Below, one piece after another: positions 26,755 to 35,836 of a stretch of DNA of 36,038 nucleotides. The notes under the pieces are model-generated. The model was not told the DNA's origin and searched no databases. It saw only the letters and a program-made list of their open reading frames with translations. The stretch lies in contig DATKSK010000074.1 of NCBI GenBank assembly GCA_035531755.1, forward strand, positions 1 to 36,038, in the 5' to 3' direction. The DNA comes from Acidimicrobiales bacterium (GTDB lineage Bacteria; Actinomycetota; Acidimicrobiia; Acidimicrobiales; UBA8190). A program made the translations under genes and the position numbers. Each line of letters begins with the position of its first letter. Position 1 is the first letter of the stretch.

Positions 26755-27462
26755 TCAGAACAGGCGGGTGGCGAGGGCCTTGCGGTAGGACGCCGCGCGC
26801 GGGTCGTCGGGGCCGAGCGTCTCGAGGAGGTCCAGGAACTCCTGGCGGGCCGCCTCGTCGTCCTTCACCTTCGGCAGCAGGGCGTCGAGCAGCACGTCGA
26901 CCCCGTCGGCGGGCACCGCGACCTGCTGCGCCGCCAGGCGGGCCTCGGCCGCCAGTTGCCGGACCTCGGGAGTCTCGGGGACGCGGGCGAGCACCCGCAG
27001 GGCCTCCTGCGGCTCGCCCCGGTCGACGTGCAGCCGGGCCATCGACAGCACGGCGCCGGGGTGGTCGGGCTCGAGCTCGAGCGCCCGCCGCAGCGAGGCC
27101 TCGTCGCCGGCCGCCACGAGGGTGTCGACCTCCGAGGGCTCGGGCACCAGCCGGTTCACGAAGTCCGTGACCTGGGCCTCGGGCAGGGCGCCGACGAACC
27201 CGTCGACCACCTGGCGGTCCCTGACGGCGTACACGGCGGGGATCGACTGGACCTGGAACGTGGTCGACACCCGGGGGTTCTCGTCCACGTTGACCTTCAC
27301 CAGCTCGACCGTGCCGCCCTTGGCGCCGACCACCTTCTCCAGGATCGGCCCGAGCGTCCGGCACGGCCCGCACCACGGCGCCCACAGGTCGACCACCACG
27401 GGGACCTGGTCGGACCGCACGAGAACGTCCTGCTCGAAGGTGGCATCGGTGACATCGATCAC
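26755..27462 (-). CDS. Thioredoxin-TPR protein (CnoX/YbbN-like)
   Basis: From GTG 27462 it is 235 residues: a thioredoxin domain with DLWAPWCGPC (WCGPC at 30-34) and the cis-Pro segment QSIPAVYAV, followed by a helical TPR-like region (DEASLRRALELEPDHPGAVLSMARLHV) as in CnoX/YbbN. That group combines redox activity with chaperone holdase function. Both cysteines are kept, so thiol-disulfide exchange is likely. It diverges from the phosphotransferase gene with a gap of only ~70 nt. Confidence 0.88.
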   Translation of the reverse strand: MIDVTDATFEQDVLVRSDQVPVVVDLWAPWCGPCRTLGPILEKVVGAKGGTVELVKVNVDENPRVSTTFQVQSIPAVYAVRDRQVVDGFVGALPEAQVTDFVNRLVPEPSEVDTLVAAGDEASLRRALELEPDHPGAVLSMARLHVDRGEPQEALRVLARVPETPEVRQLAAEARLAAQQVAVPADGVDVLLDALLPKVKDDEAARQEFLDLLETLGPDDPRAASYRKALATRLF

Positions 27463-27530
27463 CCGGGAGACGATACCGGGTCCGGTCCGCAACCGAGGTC
27501 GCCCGCAGCACCGCGGGTAGCGTGCAGCCG

Positions 27531-28601
27531 ATGACGACGGAGGACCTCGTCGACGGCGGCGTGCAAGGTGGTGTCGAGGGCATCGCGGCCGGGAACGTGG
27601 CGCGGTGGTTCGCGGCCCACGTGGCCGGCAGCGAGCCCCCCCTGTCCTTTTCGTTGATCGCCGGCGGTCGCTCGAACCTGACCTACCGGGTCGCCGACGC
27701 CGCCGGCCACGTCTACGCACTGCGCCGGCCCCCGCTCAGCCACGTGCTTCCCACCGCGCACGACATGGCCCGCGAGTACCGGGTGATCACCGCGCTCGGC
27801 CCCACGGCGGTCCCGGTGCCCGGCACCGACGGGCTGTGCGAGGACCCCGAGGTGAACGGCCAGCCCTTCTACGTCATGGAGTTCGTGGACGGCCTCATCG
27901 TGCGCGATGCGCGCAGCGCCCAGCACGATCTCGACGAGGCCGCCCGGCGGCGCGCCGGCGAGTCCCTGGCCGACACCCTGGCGGCGCTGCACGCCGTGGA
28001 CGTGGACGCCGTCGGTCTCGGAGACTTCGCCAAGCGCGACGGCTACATCGAGCGGCAGCTGCGCCGGTGGTACGAGCAGTTCCGCAACTCGCAGGTGCCG
28101 GGGCTCGACACCGCCACCGTCGTCGGCGCCGTGCACGACCGGCTCGCCGCGGGCGTCCCCGAGCAGGCGGGCACGTCCATCGTCCACGGTGACTACCGCC
28201 TCGACAACACCGTCCTCGGCCCCGACGGCTCGGTGCGCGCCGTGCTCGACTGGGAGATCTGCACGCTGGGCGACCCCCTCGCCGACGTGGGGCTGCTGAT
28301 GGTGTACTGGACCGACCCGGGCGACGAGGCGGCGCTGCTCGGAGTGACGCCGACGACGGTGCCGGGCTTCCCCGACCGTGCCGCCATGCGGGCGCGCTAC
28401 GCGGCGGCGTCGGGGCGCGACCTCGCCCACCTCGACTTCTACGTTGCGTTCGGGTACTGGAAGCTGGCGTGCATCATCCAGGGCGTCTACGCCCGCTACG
28501 TCGGCGGCGCCGCGGCCGGGGACCGGTCGAGCGTGGACGAGTTCGGCCAGAGCGTGGTCAGGCTGGCGGAGATGGCGCAGCGCGCCCTCGACGCCCGGTA
28601 G
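27531..28601 (+). CDS. Phosphotransferase family protein (APH/choline kinase fold, ACAD10-like)
   Basis: Protein-kinase-like fold of 356 residues from ATG 27531; a GTG at 27522 is an alternative start. It has the G-loop region IAGGRSNLTYRV, then LRRPPLSHVLPTAHDMAREY, catalytic HGDYRLDN (His219, Asp221) and the metal-binding DWEICTLGDPLADVG (Asp240). This pattern matches the group related to the ACAD10/11 kinase domain, often found with acyl-CoA metabolism, rather than drug-modifying aminoglycoside kinases. Substrate unknown; resistance should not be inferred. Confidence 0.88.
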   Translation: MTTEDLVDGGVQGGVEGIAAGNVARWFAAHVAGSEPPLSFSLIAGGRSNLTYRVADAAGHVYALRRPPLSHVLPTAHDMAREYRVITALGPTAVPVPGTDGLCEDPEVNGQPFYVMEFVDGLIVRDARSAQHDLDEAARRRAGESLADTLAALHAVDVDAVGLGDFAKRDGYIERQLRRWYEQFRNSQVPGLDTATVVGAVHDRLAAGVPEQAGTSIVHGDYRLDNTVLGPDGSVRAVLDWEICTLGDPLADVGLLMVYWTDPGDEAALLGVTPTTVPGFPDRAAMRARYAAASGRDLAHLDFYVAFGYWKLACIIQGVYARYVGGAAAGDRSSVDEFGQSVVRLAEMAQRALDAR

Positions 28602-28614
28602 GCGCGCGCCCGCC

Positions 28615-29508
28615 GTGACCCTCTACGAGCGCCACCTCGAGCGCGTCCTCGTCGACCCCGTGCTGGTGGTGGCGCTCGAGGGGTGGGTCGACGCCGGGCT
28701 GGGGGCCGACGGGGCCGTCACCGCGCTGCTGTCGGCCGGGCCCACCGAGTTGGCGGCCACCTTCGACGGCGAGGAGCTCATCGACCAGCGCGCCCGGCGC
28801 CCGGTCGTCCACATCGCCCACGGCGTGAACGTGGGGCTCACGTGGCCAGTCATCCAGGTCCGGGCCGGGACCGACCGGGCCGGCGCGGACGTCTGCTACC
28901 TGGTGGGGCCCGAGCCCGACTTCCGGTGGCCGAGCTTCGTCGCCTCGGTGGTGACGCTGGCCGGCGAGCTCGGCGTCCGCATGGCCGTGGGGCTCGGCGC
29001 CTTCCCGGCGCCGGCGCCCCACACCCGCCCCGTGCGCCTGGCCGCCACCGCCCCGCAGGCCTCCGCCGACCTGGTGGCGCGGGTGGGGATCGTCCAGGGG
29101 GAGCTCGACGTCCCGTCCGGGGTGTGGGGTGCCCTCGAGCTCGCCTTCGGCGACGCCGGCGTGCCCGCCGTGGGCCTGTGGGCCCGGGTCCCGCACTACG
29201 TGTCGGGGATGGCGTTCCCCTCGGCCAGCGCGGCCCTGCTCGACGGCCTGGCGGCGGTGGCGGGCCTGTCGCTCGACTCGACCCCGCTGCACACCGCCGC
29301 CGACTCGGCGCTCCGGCAGGTCGACGACCTCATCGCCAAGAGCGACGAGCACACGGCGATGGTCCGGCAGCTGGAGCGCAGCGTCGACACGGCCGAGGGC
29401 AACCCCCTCGACCTCGGCCACCTCCCCACGGGCGACGAGCTGGCCGACGAGCTCGAGCGGTACCTGCGCGGCGAGCCCGGTGAGGGGCGAGCACCCGGCG
29501 AGGGCTGA
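28615..29508 (+). CDS. PAC2 family protein
   Basis: A 297-residue protein from GTG 28615, 13 nt after the phosphotransferase. LVVALEGWVDAGLGADGAV is the PAC2 (proteasome assembly chaperone 2-like) start; LVGPEPDFRWPSF and GLWARVPHYVSGMAFPSAS are typical of the actinobacterial members. The C-terminal helix KSDEHTAMVRQLERSVD is likely coiled. Archaeal and eukaryotic relatives are linked to proteasome assembly; the actinobacterial role is not established. The tail GEPGEGRAPGEG is a short imperfect repeat. Confidence 0.85.
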   Translation: MTLYERHLERVLVDPVLVVALEGWVDAGLGADGAVTALLSAGPTELAATFDGEELIDQRARRPVVHIAHGVNVGLTWPVIQVRAGTDRAGADVCYLVGPEPDFRWPSFVASVVTLAGELGVRMAVGLGAFPAPAPHTRPVRLAATAPQASADLVARVGIVQGELDVPSGVWGALELAFGDAGVPAVGLWARVPHYVSGMAFPSASAALLDGLAAVAGLSLDSTPLHTAADSALRQVDDLIAKSDEHTAMVRQLERSVDTAEGNPLDLGHLPTGDELADELERYLRGEPGEGRAPGEG

Positions 29509-29568
29509 ACCGGCCCCGGTGCCCGGAGCCCGGGTCGGTGCGTGGCGACGGGCGCCCAGGGGAGGCCG

Positions 29569-30120
29569 CTACCGCACCTGCAGGAGGTCGACGACGAAGA
29601 CGAGGGTCTCGTCGGCCTTCACGGCGGGCGGGTCGCCGCTCGCCCCGTAGCCGAGCGCCGGCGGGATCACGATCTCGCGCCGCCCTCCGGTCTTCATGCC
29701 CACGATGCCCTGGGCGAAGCCCGGCACGACCTGGGCGAGCGGGAAGGACGCGGCCTGGTGGCTCTGCCAGCTCGAGTCGAAGTCCTTGCCGTCGGCGTAA
29801 TCGGCCCCGACGTACTGCACCAGCACGGTGCTCGAGGCCACCGCCGTCGTCCCGGTGCCGACGACGAGGTCCTTGGTCTGCAGGCTGGTCGGCGCCGGGG
29901 TGGAACCGGGCCCGATCACGGGCTCGGCCTGCAGGTTCGTCGCACCCGTGATGGCAGGCGGGTTGGCCGCGCCCGCCGCCGGCGTGACGGCGACAGTCCC
30001 GGTCGTGGGGGCGGCGGTGGACGGTGGGGCCGTCGACGAGGTGGCCGACGACGAGGTGCTCGACCCGCAGGACGCGAGGGCGGCGATGGGCAGGGCCAGC
30101 AGGAACAGGAGGCGTCGCAC
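29569..30120 (-). CDS. FKBP-type peptidyl-prolyl isomerase lipoprotein
   Basis: Extracytoplasmic prolyl isomerase, 183 residues from GTG 30120. The signal MRRLLFLLALPIAALASC carries a lipobox LASC with Cys18 as lipidation site. A Ser/Thr/Ala-rich linker (to about residue 60) and an FKBP domain follow: GTGTTAVASSTVLVQYVG, DFDSSW, QVVPGFAQGIVGMKTGGRRE, IPPALGYGASG. Expected to be anchored outside the membrane and to assist secreted-protein folding. Convergent with the PAC2 gene. Confidence 0.93.
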   Translation of the reverse strand: MRRLLFLLALPIAALASCGSSTSSSATSSTAPPSTAAPTTGTVAVTPAAGAANPPAITGATNLQAEPVIGPGSTPAPTSLQTKDLVVGTGTTAVASSTVLVQYVGADYADGKDFDSSWQSHQAASFPLAQVVPGFAQGIVGMKTGGRREIVIPPALGYGASGDPPAVKADETLVFVVDLLQVR

Positions 30121-30193
30121 GGCAGGCAGACTATCCACGGCGGGCCACGCCACGGTCGGCACGGCCGGGGCCCAGGCGCCCGAGGGGGTGGAG

Positions 30194-31426
30194 GTGCAGG
30201 CTTCCCGCATCTACAGCGTGGAGGACGCCAGGCGACGGGCGGCCCGGTCGGTGCCGCGGGCGGTGTTCGACTACATCGACGGCGGTGCCGAGGACGAGGT
30301 GACCCTGGCCGAGAACGGACGGGCGTTCCGCGAGGTGACCTTCCGCCCCCGCACGACGGGAGCGGGTCCCGACCCCTCCACGGCCACCACCCTCCTCGGC
30401 ACCCCCCTGTCCATGCCCGTCCTCCTGGCGCCGTGCGGGCTGGTGCGGGCCATGCACCCCGAGGGCGCCCACGCGGTGGCGCGCGCCGCGGCGGCGGCGG
30501 GGACCGTGTCGGTGCTCAGCACGGTGGCGGGCACCGCGCTCGAGGACGTGGCGGCACAGGTCACCGGCCCGCTCTGGTTCCAGCTCTACTCGCCCGGCGG
30601 CCCGGCCCAGAGCACCGAGCTCGTCCAGCGCGCCCAGGACGCCGGGTACGCGGGCCTGGTGGTGACGATGGACACCCCGGCACTCGGGCACCGAGAGCGC
30701 GACGTGCGCCACGGCGTGGCCCCGCCCTTCCGCTTGGCGCCGGCGAGCGCGGCGCGGCTGGCCGCGCAGGTCGCGGCCCGCCCGCGGTGGGTCGTCGGCA
30801 TGGGGCGCGCCGCCATCAGGGCACGCGCCGCGGCCCGGGAGACCGGTGCTGCCGCCGCCGGTGCCGCCGGTACCGCCGCTGCCGCCGCCGCTGGTGCCGC
30901 CGCTGGTGCCGCCGCAGGTGGCGCCGCTGGTGCCGCCCCGACCGCCCGGCTGGTCGCCATGGGCGCGTCCCCCTTCTCGTGGGACGACGTCGCCGCCATC
31001 CGGACGCAGTGGTCGGGGCCCCTGGCCGTGAAGGGCCTGCTCTCGCCGGACGACGCCCGGCGCGCCGTGGAGACCGGCGTGGACGCGGTCATCGTCTCGA
31101 ACCACGGGGGCCGCCAGCTCGACGGTGCACCGGCCACCATGCGGGTGCTCCCGCTGATCGTCGACGCCGTCGCCGGGCGCGCCGCCGTCATCGTGGACAG
31201 CGGGGTGCGGCGGGGCAGCGATGTCGTGAAGGCCGTGGCGGCCGGTGCCGACGCCGTGATGATCGGACGCGCCTATCTGTACGGGTTGGCGGCCTGCGGC
31301 CAACCCGGCGTCGAGCGCGTACTCGAGATCCTCCGCACCGAGATGGTCCGCACCCTGTGGCTGCTCGGATGCCCGTCGATCGGGGACCTCGACCGACGGT
31401 GGATCGACATCCCGGGTGGCGCGTGA
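30194..31426 (+). CDS. FMN-dependent alpha-hydroxy-acid dehydrogenase/oxidase
   Basis: TIM-barrel flavoenzyme that oxidises an alpha-hydroxy acid such as lactate, glycolate or mandelate. From GTG 30194 (GAGGGGG upstream) it is 410 residues. FDYIDGGAEDEVTLAENGRAF, PVLLAPCGL, WFQLYSPGG, VVTMDTPALGHRERDVRHG and the active-site SNHGGRQLD (His304) are followed by the phosphate-binding DSGVRRGSDVVKAVAAGADA and MIGRAYLYGLA. In place of the usual variable loop 4 is an almost pure Ala/Gly stretch (residues 218-248). Substrate cannot be assigned; an alternative start at GTG 30188 exists. Confidence 0.92.
   Translation: MQASRIYSVEDARRRAARSVPRAVFDYIDGGAEDEVTLAENGRAFREVTFRPRTTGAGPDPSTATTLLGTPLSMPVLLAPCGLVRAMHPEGAHAVARAAAAAGTVSVLSTVAGTALEDVAAQVTGPLWFQLYSPGGPAQSTELVQRAQDAGYAGLVVTMDTPALGHRERDVRHGVAPPFRLAPASAARLAAQVAARPRWVVGMGRAAIRARAAARETGAAAAGAAGTAAAAAAGAAAGAAAGGAAGAAPTARLVAMGASPFSWDDVAAIRTQWSGPLAVKGLLSPDDARRAVETGVDAVIVSNHGGRQLDGAPATMRVLPLIVDAVAGRAAVIVDSGVRRGSDVVKAVAAGADAVMIGRAYLYGLAACGQPGVERVLEILRTEMVRTLWLLGCPSIGDLDRRWIDIPGGA
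30845..30937. repeat. GCCGCTGGTGCC-type internal repeat encoding an Ala/Gly tract
   Basis: Degenerate 12-bp units (GCCGCTGGTGCC and variants) give about 31 consecutive Ala/Gly residues with one Thr, in the loop 4 region of the FMN enzyme. Confidence 0.85.
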
Positions 31427-31478
31427 GCGACCCCACGTCGACCGCCCTCGCCTCGACGGGTCGTCGACTGCGCCGTCG

Positions 31479-31946
31479 TCAGGAGCGCAGATCGACCGCC
31501 ATGGCCACGATGCCCCGCATCGTCCCGCTCGGGTTCGAGCTGACGGCGTGGGTGTGCGACGCCAACCACATCCCCACGGCGATCAGCACGGCGAACAGCA
31601 CGAAGACGACCGCCAGGGTGACGTAGCGCGCACCGGGGCCGCCCGACCGGCCCGCGGGCTGCTGGTGCTGGCGGTGCAAGAGCGCCAAGTCGACGGCGTC
31701 GAGCCCCGGGAGCGACGACGACGGGCCGGGGCCGCCGGCGGATCCCTCGGGCGCCTGGTCGGCGATCGCCGCCATCTGGCCGGTGGAGGTGGCGGCGTTG
31801 ATGGCCATCACCCGCCGGGTGTAGTCGTAGGGCGCGATGCGCCCGGCCTCGAAGTCGTCGAGGACGCGCCGCAGGAACGGCTCACGGTCGGTATCGTCCG
31901 GGCCGTCCGACACCGGGCCGGGCCCGTCCGGGGCGTCCTGCACCAT
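31479..31946 (-). CDS. Hypothetical single-pass membrane protein
   Basis: Not recognised by name. 155 residues from ATG 31946: an acidic N-terminus, then FLRRVLDDFEAGRIAPYDYTRRVMAIN, which resembles a short SHOCT- or DUF1707-like helical motif. A Gly/Pro/Ser-rich linker and one transmembrane helix (about 108-130, YVTLAVVFVLFAVLIAVGMWL) precede a short tail (HTHAVSSNPSGTMRG). The frame extends far upstream, but that part overlaps the oppositely oriented oxidoreductase and is not used. Convergent with the FMN enzyme. Confidence 0.65.
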   Translation of the reverse strand: MVQDAPDGPGPVSDGPDDTDREPFLRRVLDDFEAGRIAPYDYTRRVMAINAATSTGQMAAIADQAPEGSAGGPGPSSSLPGLDAVDLALLHRQHQQPAGRSGGPGARYVTLAVVFVLFAVLIAVGMWLASHTHAVSSNPSGTMRGIVAMAVDLRS

Positions 31947-32057
31947 GGGGCAATTGTCGGCCGTCCGGGCGCGAACCGCAAGCACCGGCCCCTCTCTCGC
32001 CGGGCGGGAGCCGCCGCGTGCGGGGCCGCCCGACGAGCCGTCGGATAGCGTGCGCCG

Positions 32058-33074
32058 ATGCAAGTCGACGGGGGTATCGGGTTCGATCCGAGCGACGCCG
32101 TGGCCACGGCGAAGCGGGCGGAAGAGGACGGGTTCGATGGCGTGTGGTGCGCGGAGACGGGCCACGACCCGTTCCTGCCCCTGCTGCTGGCGGCCGAGCA
32201 CACCGAGCGCGTCGAGCTCGGGACGGGGATCGCCGTGGCCTTCGCTCGCAATCCCATGAGCACCGCCGTCCTCGCCAACGACCTGCAGGCTTTCTCGAAG
32301 GGCCGGTTCATGCTCGGCCTCGGCTCGCAGATCAAGCCCCACATCGAGAAGCGGTACTCCATGCCGTGGTCGCATCCCGCGGCGCGCATGCGGGAGTTCA
32401 TCGCCGCCATGCGCGCCATCTGGGCCGCCTGGCACGACGGCACCAAGCTCGCCTTTCGCGGCGACTTCTACACCCACACCCTCATGACGCCGTTCTTCAA
32501 CCCCGGCCCCAACCCCCACGGCAATCCCAAGGTGTTCCTGGCGGCTGTCGGGGAGCGCATGACCGAGGTGGCCGGCGAGGTCGCCGACGGGCTGCTCGCC
32601 CACGGGTTCACCACGGCGCGCTACATGCGCGAGGTGACGATCCCGGCCCTGGAGCGCGGCCTGGCCCAGGCCGGCCGTACGCGCCAGGGCTACGAGATCT
32701 CCTACCCCGCCATGATGGTGACGGGGTCGACCGACGCCGAGATGCAGGCGGCCGCGCAGGCCGTCAAGGCACAACTGGCGTTCTACGCGTCCACGCCCGC
32801 CTACCGGCCCGTCCTGGACCTGCACGGCTGGGGGGACCTCTTCGCCGAGCTCAACACCCGGTCCAAGCGCGGCGAGTGGGTCGAGATGGCCGATCTCATC
32901 CCCGACGACATGCTGGACGCCTTCGCGGTCACCGGTCAGCCCGACGAGATCCCGAAGAAGATCATCGAGCGCTACGGGGACATGGTCACCCGCGTCAGCT
33001 TCTACGCGCCGTACCGGATGGAGCGGTCCCGCCTCCGAGCCCTCCTCGAAGGGTTCCGGGCCTCCGGGTCCTGA
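32058..33074 (+). CDS. LLM-class (luciferase-like) F420-dependent oxidoreductase
   Basis: A 338-residue bacterial-luciferase-like barrel. GFDPSDAVATAKRAEEDGFDGVW, VELGTGIAVAFARNPMSTA, GRFMLGLGSQIKPHIEKRYS, KVFLAAVGERMTEVAGEVAD and the closing TGQPDEIPKKIIERYG fit the mycobacterial F420-dependent LLM group (MSMEG_2256-type). F420 rather than FMN use is inferred from that similarity. Substrate unknown. It stands alone, convergent with leuS, and the diverging gap to the membrane gene is 111 nt. Confidence 0.87.
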   Translation: MQVDGGIGFDPSDAVATAKRAEEDGFDGVWCAETGHDPFLPLLLAAEHTERVELGTGIAVAFARNPMSTAVLANDLQAFSKGRFMLGLGSQIKPHIEKRYSMPWSHPAARMREFIAAMRAIWAAWHDGTKLAFRGDFYTHTLMTPFFNPGPNPHGNPKVFLAAVGERMTEVAGEVADGLLAHGFTTARYMREVTIPALERGLAQAGRTRQGYEISYPAMMVTGSTDAEMQAAAQAVKAQLAFYASTPAYRPVLDLHGWGDLFAELNTRSKRGEWVEMADLIPDDMLDAFAVTGQPDEIPKKIIERYGDMVTRVSFYAPYRMERSRLRALLEGFRASGS

Positions 33075-33125
33075 CCGCCCACCGGCGGACCCGGAGCAGG
33101 GCCGGGTGCCGGCCACGGGCCCCCG

Positions 33126-35603
33126 TCAGCGGACGATGTTGACCAGGCGGGGCGGCCGGGCGACGACCCGCGACGGCTCGGTGCCGGCCAGGTCGGCGAC
33201 GACGCGCGCCGAGGCCAGGGCGGCGGCGGCGGCGTCCGCCTCGGAGATGTCGGGCGAGACCTCGATCCGGTCCCGGACCTTGCCGTTCACCTGCACCACC
33301 ATGGTCACGCTGTCGGCCCGGGCGAGCTGCGGGTCGAAGGCCGGCCACGGCCCGGCGTGCACCATGGCCCCCTCGCCGTGGCGGCGCTCCCAGGCTTCGG
33401 CGGTGACGTGGGGCACCATGGGCGCCAGCACCTGGAGCAGGGCGTCCGCGGCGGCGGCGTACGTGTCCTTGTGCGCGCCGCCCACCGCCTCGCGCCGGTA
33501 GCGCTGCAGGGTGTTGGAGAACTCCATGCAGGCGGCGACGGCCGTGTTGAACGACCAGCGCTCGATGTCGTCGCTCACCTTGGCGACGAGCCGGTGCGTC
33601 TCGCGCGCCAGCGCCGTGTCCTCGGCGGACGGCTCGCCGTCGCGCTCGGCGCCCTCGGGCTCGACGGTCAGGCGCCAGACGCGGTCGAGGAAGCGACCGC
33701 AGCCCTCGATGACGTTCTCGGTCTGCTCCGTCCAGTCCATGTCGTCGCCCGGGGGGCCCGCGAACACGTGGAACAGGCGCAGCGCGTCGGCACCCACCGT
33801 GTCGAAGTACCGGGCCGGCGTGATGAGGTTCCCCTTGGACTTCGACATCTTCTTGCCGTCCATGCGGATCATGCCCTGGGTGAACAGGCGTTTGAACGGC
33901 TCGCGCGGGACGCCGGGCGCCAGGCCCACGTCGACGAGGGCCTTGGTGTAGAAGCGGGCGTAGAGCAGGTGCAAGATGGCGTGCTCGATCCCGCCGATGT
34001 ACTGGTCCACCGGCATGAAGTGCTGGGCGGCCCCCGGGTCGAACGGGCGGTCCTCGGCCCACGGGTCGCAGAAGCGCAGGAAGTACCACGACGAGTCGAC
34101 GAACGTGTCCATGGTGTCGGTCTCGCGCTCGGCCGGCCCGCCGCACACCGGGCACGTCGTGTGCCGGAACGTCGGGTGCCGGGTCAGGGGGGACTCACCG
34201 GTGGGCAGGAACTCGACGTCGTCGGGGGCGAGGACCGGCAGCTGGTCCTCGGGCACACCCACGATGCCGTCGACCGGGCAGTAGACGACGGGGATCGGGC
34301 ATCCCCAGTACCGCTGGCGCGAGACCAGCCAGTCGCGCAGGCGGTAGTTGACCGTGCGCGTGCCGATGGCGCGCTCCTCGAGCCAGGCGGCCGCCCGCTC
34401 CTTGGCGGCGGCGACGTCGAGGCCGTCGAGGAAGTCGGAGTTGATCTTGACCCCGTCGCCGGTCCAGGCGCCGCCGTCGAAACCCTCGGGCGGCTGCGTC
34501 GTGCGCACCACCGGCAGGCCGTGCGCCCGGGCGAACTCCCAGTCCCGGTCGTCCTCGGCGGGGACGGCCATGATCGCCCCGGTGCCGTAGCGCATGAGGA
34601 CGTAGTCGGCCACGTACACGGGGATCGGCTCGCCCGTGAACGGGTTGACGACGTGGCCGCCGGTGAACGCTCCCCGCTTGGCCAGGGTGTCGACGCCCTC
34701 CTCCGAGGTGCGGTCGAGCTCGCTGCGGGCCGCGGCCGTGGTCCGCAGCTCGTCGACGGCGGCCCGCCGGGCGTCGGTGGTGAGCACGTCGACCAGGGGG
34801 TGCTCCGGGGCCATGACGGCGTAGGTCATCCCGAAGCTCGTGTCGGGTCGGGTCGTGAAGACCCGGAGGGCCGGGCCCTCCTCCTCGGCGCCGACGACGG
34901 GGAGGTCGAACTCCACGCCCTCGGACCGGCCGATCCAGTTGCGCTGCATGGTCTTGACCCGCTCGGGCCACTCGAGCGCGTCGAGCGACTCGAGCAGCTC
35001 GTCGGCGTAGGCCGTGGTGCGGAAGAACCACTGCTCCAGGTCCCGCTGCACCACGAGGTCGCCGGAGCGCTCGCAGCGACCGTCGGAGAGCACCTGCTCG
35101 TTGGCCAGCACCGTCTGGCAGCCGGGGCACCAGTTGACGGGCGCGTTGGCCCGGTAGGCCAGGCCCGCCTGGAGCAGCCGCAGGAAGATGACCTGGTTCC
35201 AGTGGATGTAGGCGGGGTCGTGACTCCGGATCTCCCGGCGCCAGTCGTAGACGGCGCCCAGCCGCTGCACGCTGGCCTTCAGCTCGGCGATCCGGGCCTC
35301 GGTGAAGACCCGGGGGTGCTCGCCGGTCCGGATGGCGGCGTTCTCGGCCGGGAGGCCGAACGAGTCGAAGCCGAAGGGCGACAGGACGGCGAACCCCTGC
35401 ATGGTCCGGTGGCGCACGATGAGGTCACCGAAGGTGTAGTTCCGGATGTGGCCCTGGTGGGCCGACCCGCTCGGGTACGGGTACATGCACAGCACGTAGC
35501 TCGCCGGGCGCCGGTCGCCGGCGTCGACCTCGTAGAGGCGGGCGTCGGCCCAGCGCTGCTCCCACTTGCGCTCGACCACCTGCACGTCGTATGCCCGGGC
35601 CAT
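33126..35603 (-). CDS. leuS: Leucine--tRNA ligase
   Basis: Class I aminoacyl-tRNA synthetase of 825 residues. The HIGH-type motif is HQGH (49-52) in YPYPSGSAHQGHIRNYTFGD. The CP1 editing domain contains TRPDTSFGMTYAVMAPEHP, and KMSKSKGN is at 585-592, followed by the anticodon-binding helical domain and a C-terminal domain VTMVVQVNGKVRDR. A zinc-type CPGC...CERSGD segment lies near residue 160. Start ATG 35603. It is transcribed away from the tRNA-Ala gene. Confidence 0.97.
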   Translation of the reverse strand: MARAYDVQVVERKWEQRWADARLYEVDAGDRRPASYVLCMYPYPSGSAHQGHIRNYTFGDLIVRHRTMQGFAVLSPFGFDSFGLPAENAAIRTGEHPRVFTEARIAELKASVQRLGAVYDWRREIRSHDPAYIHWNQVIFLRLLQAGLAYRANAPVNWCPGCQTVLANEQVLSDGRCERSGDLVVQRDLEQWFFRTTAYADELLESLDALEWPERVKTMQRNWIGRSEGVEFDLPVVGAEEEGPALRVFTTRPDTSFGMTYAVMAPEHPLVDVLTTDARRAAVDELRTTAAARSELDRTSEEGVDTLAKRGAFTGGHVVNPFTGEPIPVYVADYVLMRYGTGAIMAVPAEDDRDWEFARAHGLPVVRTTQPPEGFDGGAWTGDGVKINSDFLDGLDVAAAKERAAAWLEERAIGTRTVNYRLRDWLVSRQRYWGCPIPVVYCPVDGIVGVPEDQLPVLAPDDVEFLPTGESPLTRHPTFRHTTCPVCGGPAERETDTMDTFVDSSWYFLRFCDPWAEDRPFDPGAAQHFMPVDQYIGGIEHAILHLLYARFYTKALVDVGLAPGVPREPFKRLFTQGMIRMDGKKMSKSKGNLITPARYFDTVGADALRLFHVFAGPPGDDMDWTEQTENVIEGCGRFLDRVWRLTVEPEGAERDGEPSAEDTALARETHRLVAKVSDDIERWSFNTAVAACMEFSNTLQRYRREAVGGAHKDTYAAAADALLQVLAPMVPHVTAEAWERRHGEGAMVHAGPWPAFDPQLARADSVTMVVQVNGKVRDRIEVSPDISEADAAAAALASARVVADLAGTEPSRVVARPPRLVNIVR

Positions 35604-35680
35604 CCCCGGATTCTACGGAACGGGGCCCCGGGCCCCGGGCACCGCTCGATGCGGCGGAGGTGGTGGCCCCGGCGGCGGGC

Positions 35681-35836
35681 TCAGACGCCCGAACCGGTGG
35701 AGTCCGATCCCGGCGAGAGGGAGGAGTTCGATCTCGGCGAGGGGGAGGAACCTCCGAAGAGGCTGCCGAGCCGGCCGCTGTCGAGCAGCCCCACGCCGCA
35801 GAACCCGCTGCGCCAACCCTTACCGGAGCGTGACAT
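35681..35836 (-). CDS. Possible small ORF with Ser-rich 8-residue repeats
   Basis: A 51-residue frame from ATG 35836 with GAGGGG 6-8 nt upstream: MSRSGKGWRSGFCGVGLLDSGRLGSLFGG, then SSPSPRSN and SSLSPGSD repeats and a short end. The ribosome binding site and a repeat tail like those of neighbouring genes support coding. No family is recognised, and composition alone could produce it. Confidence 0.35.
   Translation of the reverse strand: MSRSGKGWRSGFCGVGLLDSGRLGSLFGGSSPSPRSNSSLSPGSDSTGSGV
35696..35748. repeat. 24-bp imperfect tandem repeat, two copies plus a partial third
   Basis: Units 35696-35719 and 35720-35743 (GGNGGAGTNCGATCNCGGCG core) and five more bases. They encode the Ser-rich 8-mers of the possible small ORF. 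Confidence 0.85.

Noticed and set aside
27531-28601. Aminoglycoside resistance gene
   Set aside because: Motifs match the ACAD10-like phosphotransferase group rather than known drug-modifying kinases.
31428-31463. Hairpin (CGACCC...GGGTCG with inner TCGA/TCGA) between the FMN enzyme and the membrane protein
   Set aside because: Asymmetric internal loop and a long terminal loop make it too weak to call as a terminator in such GC-rich DNA.
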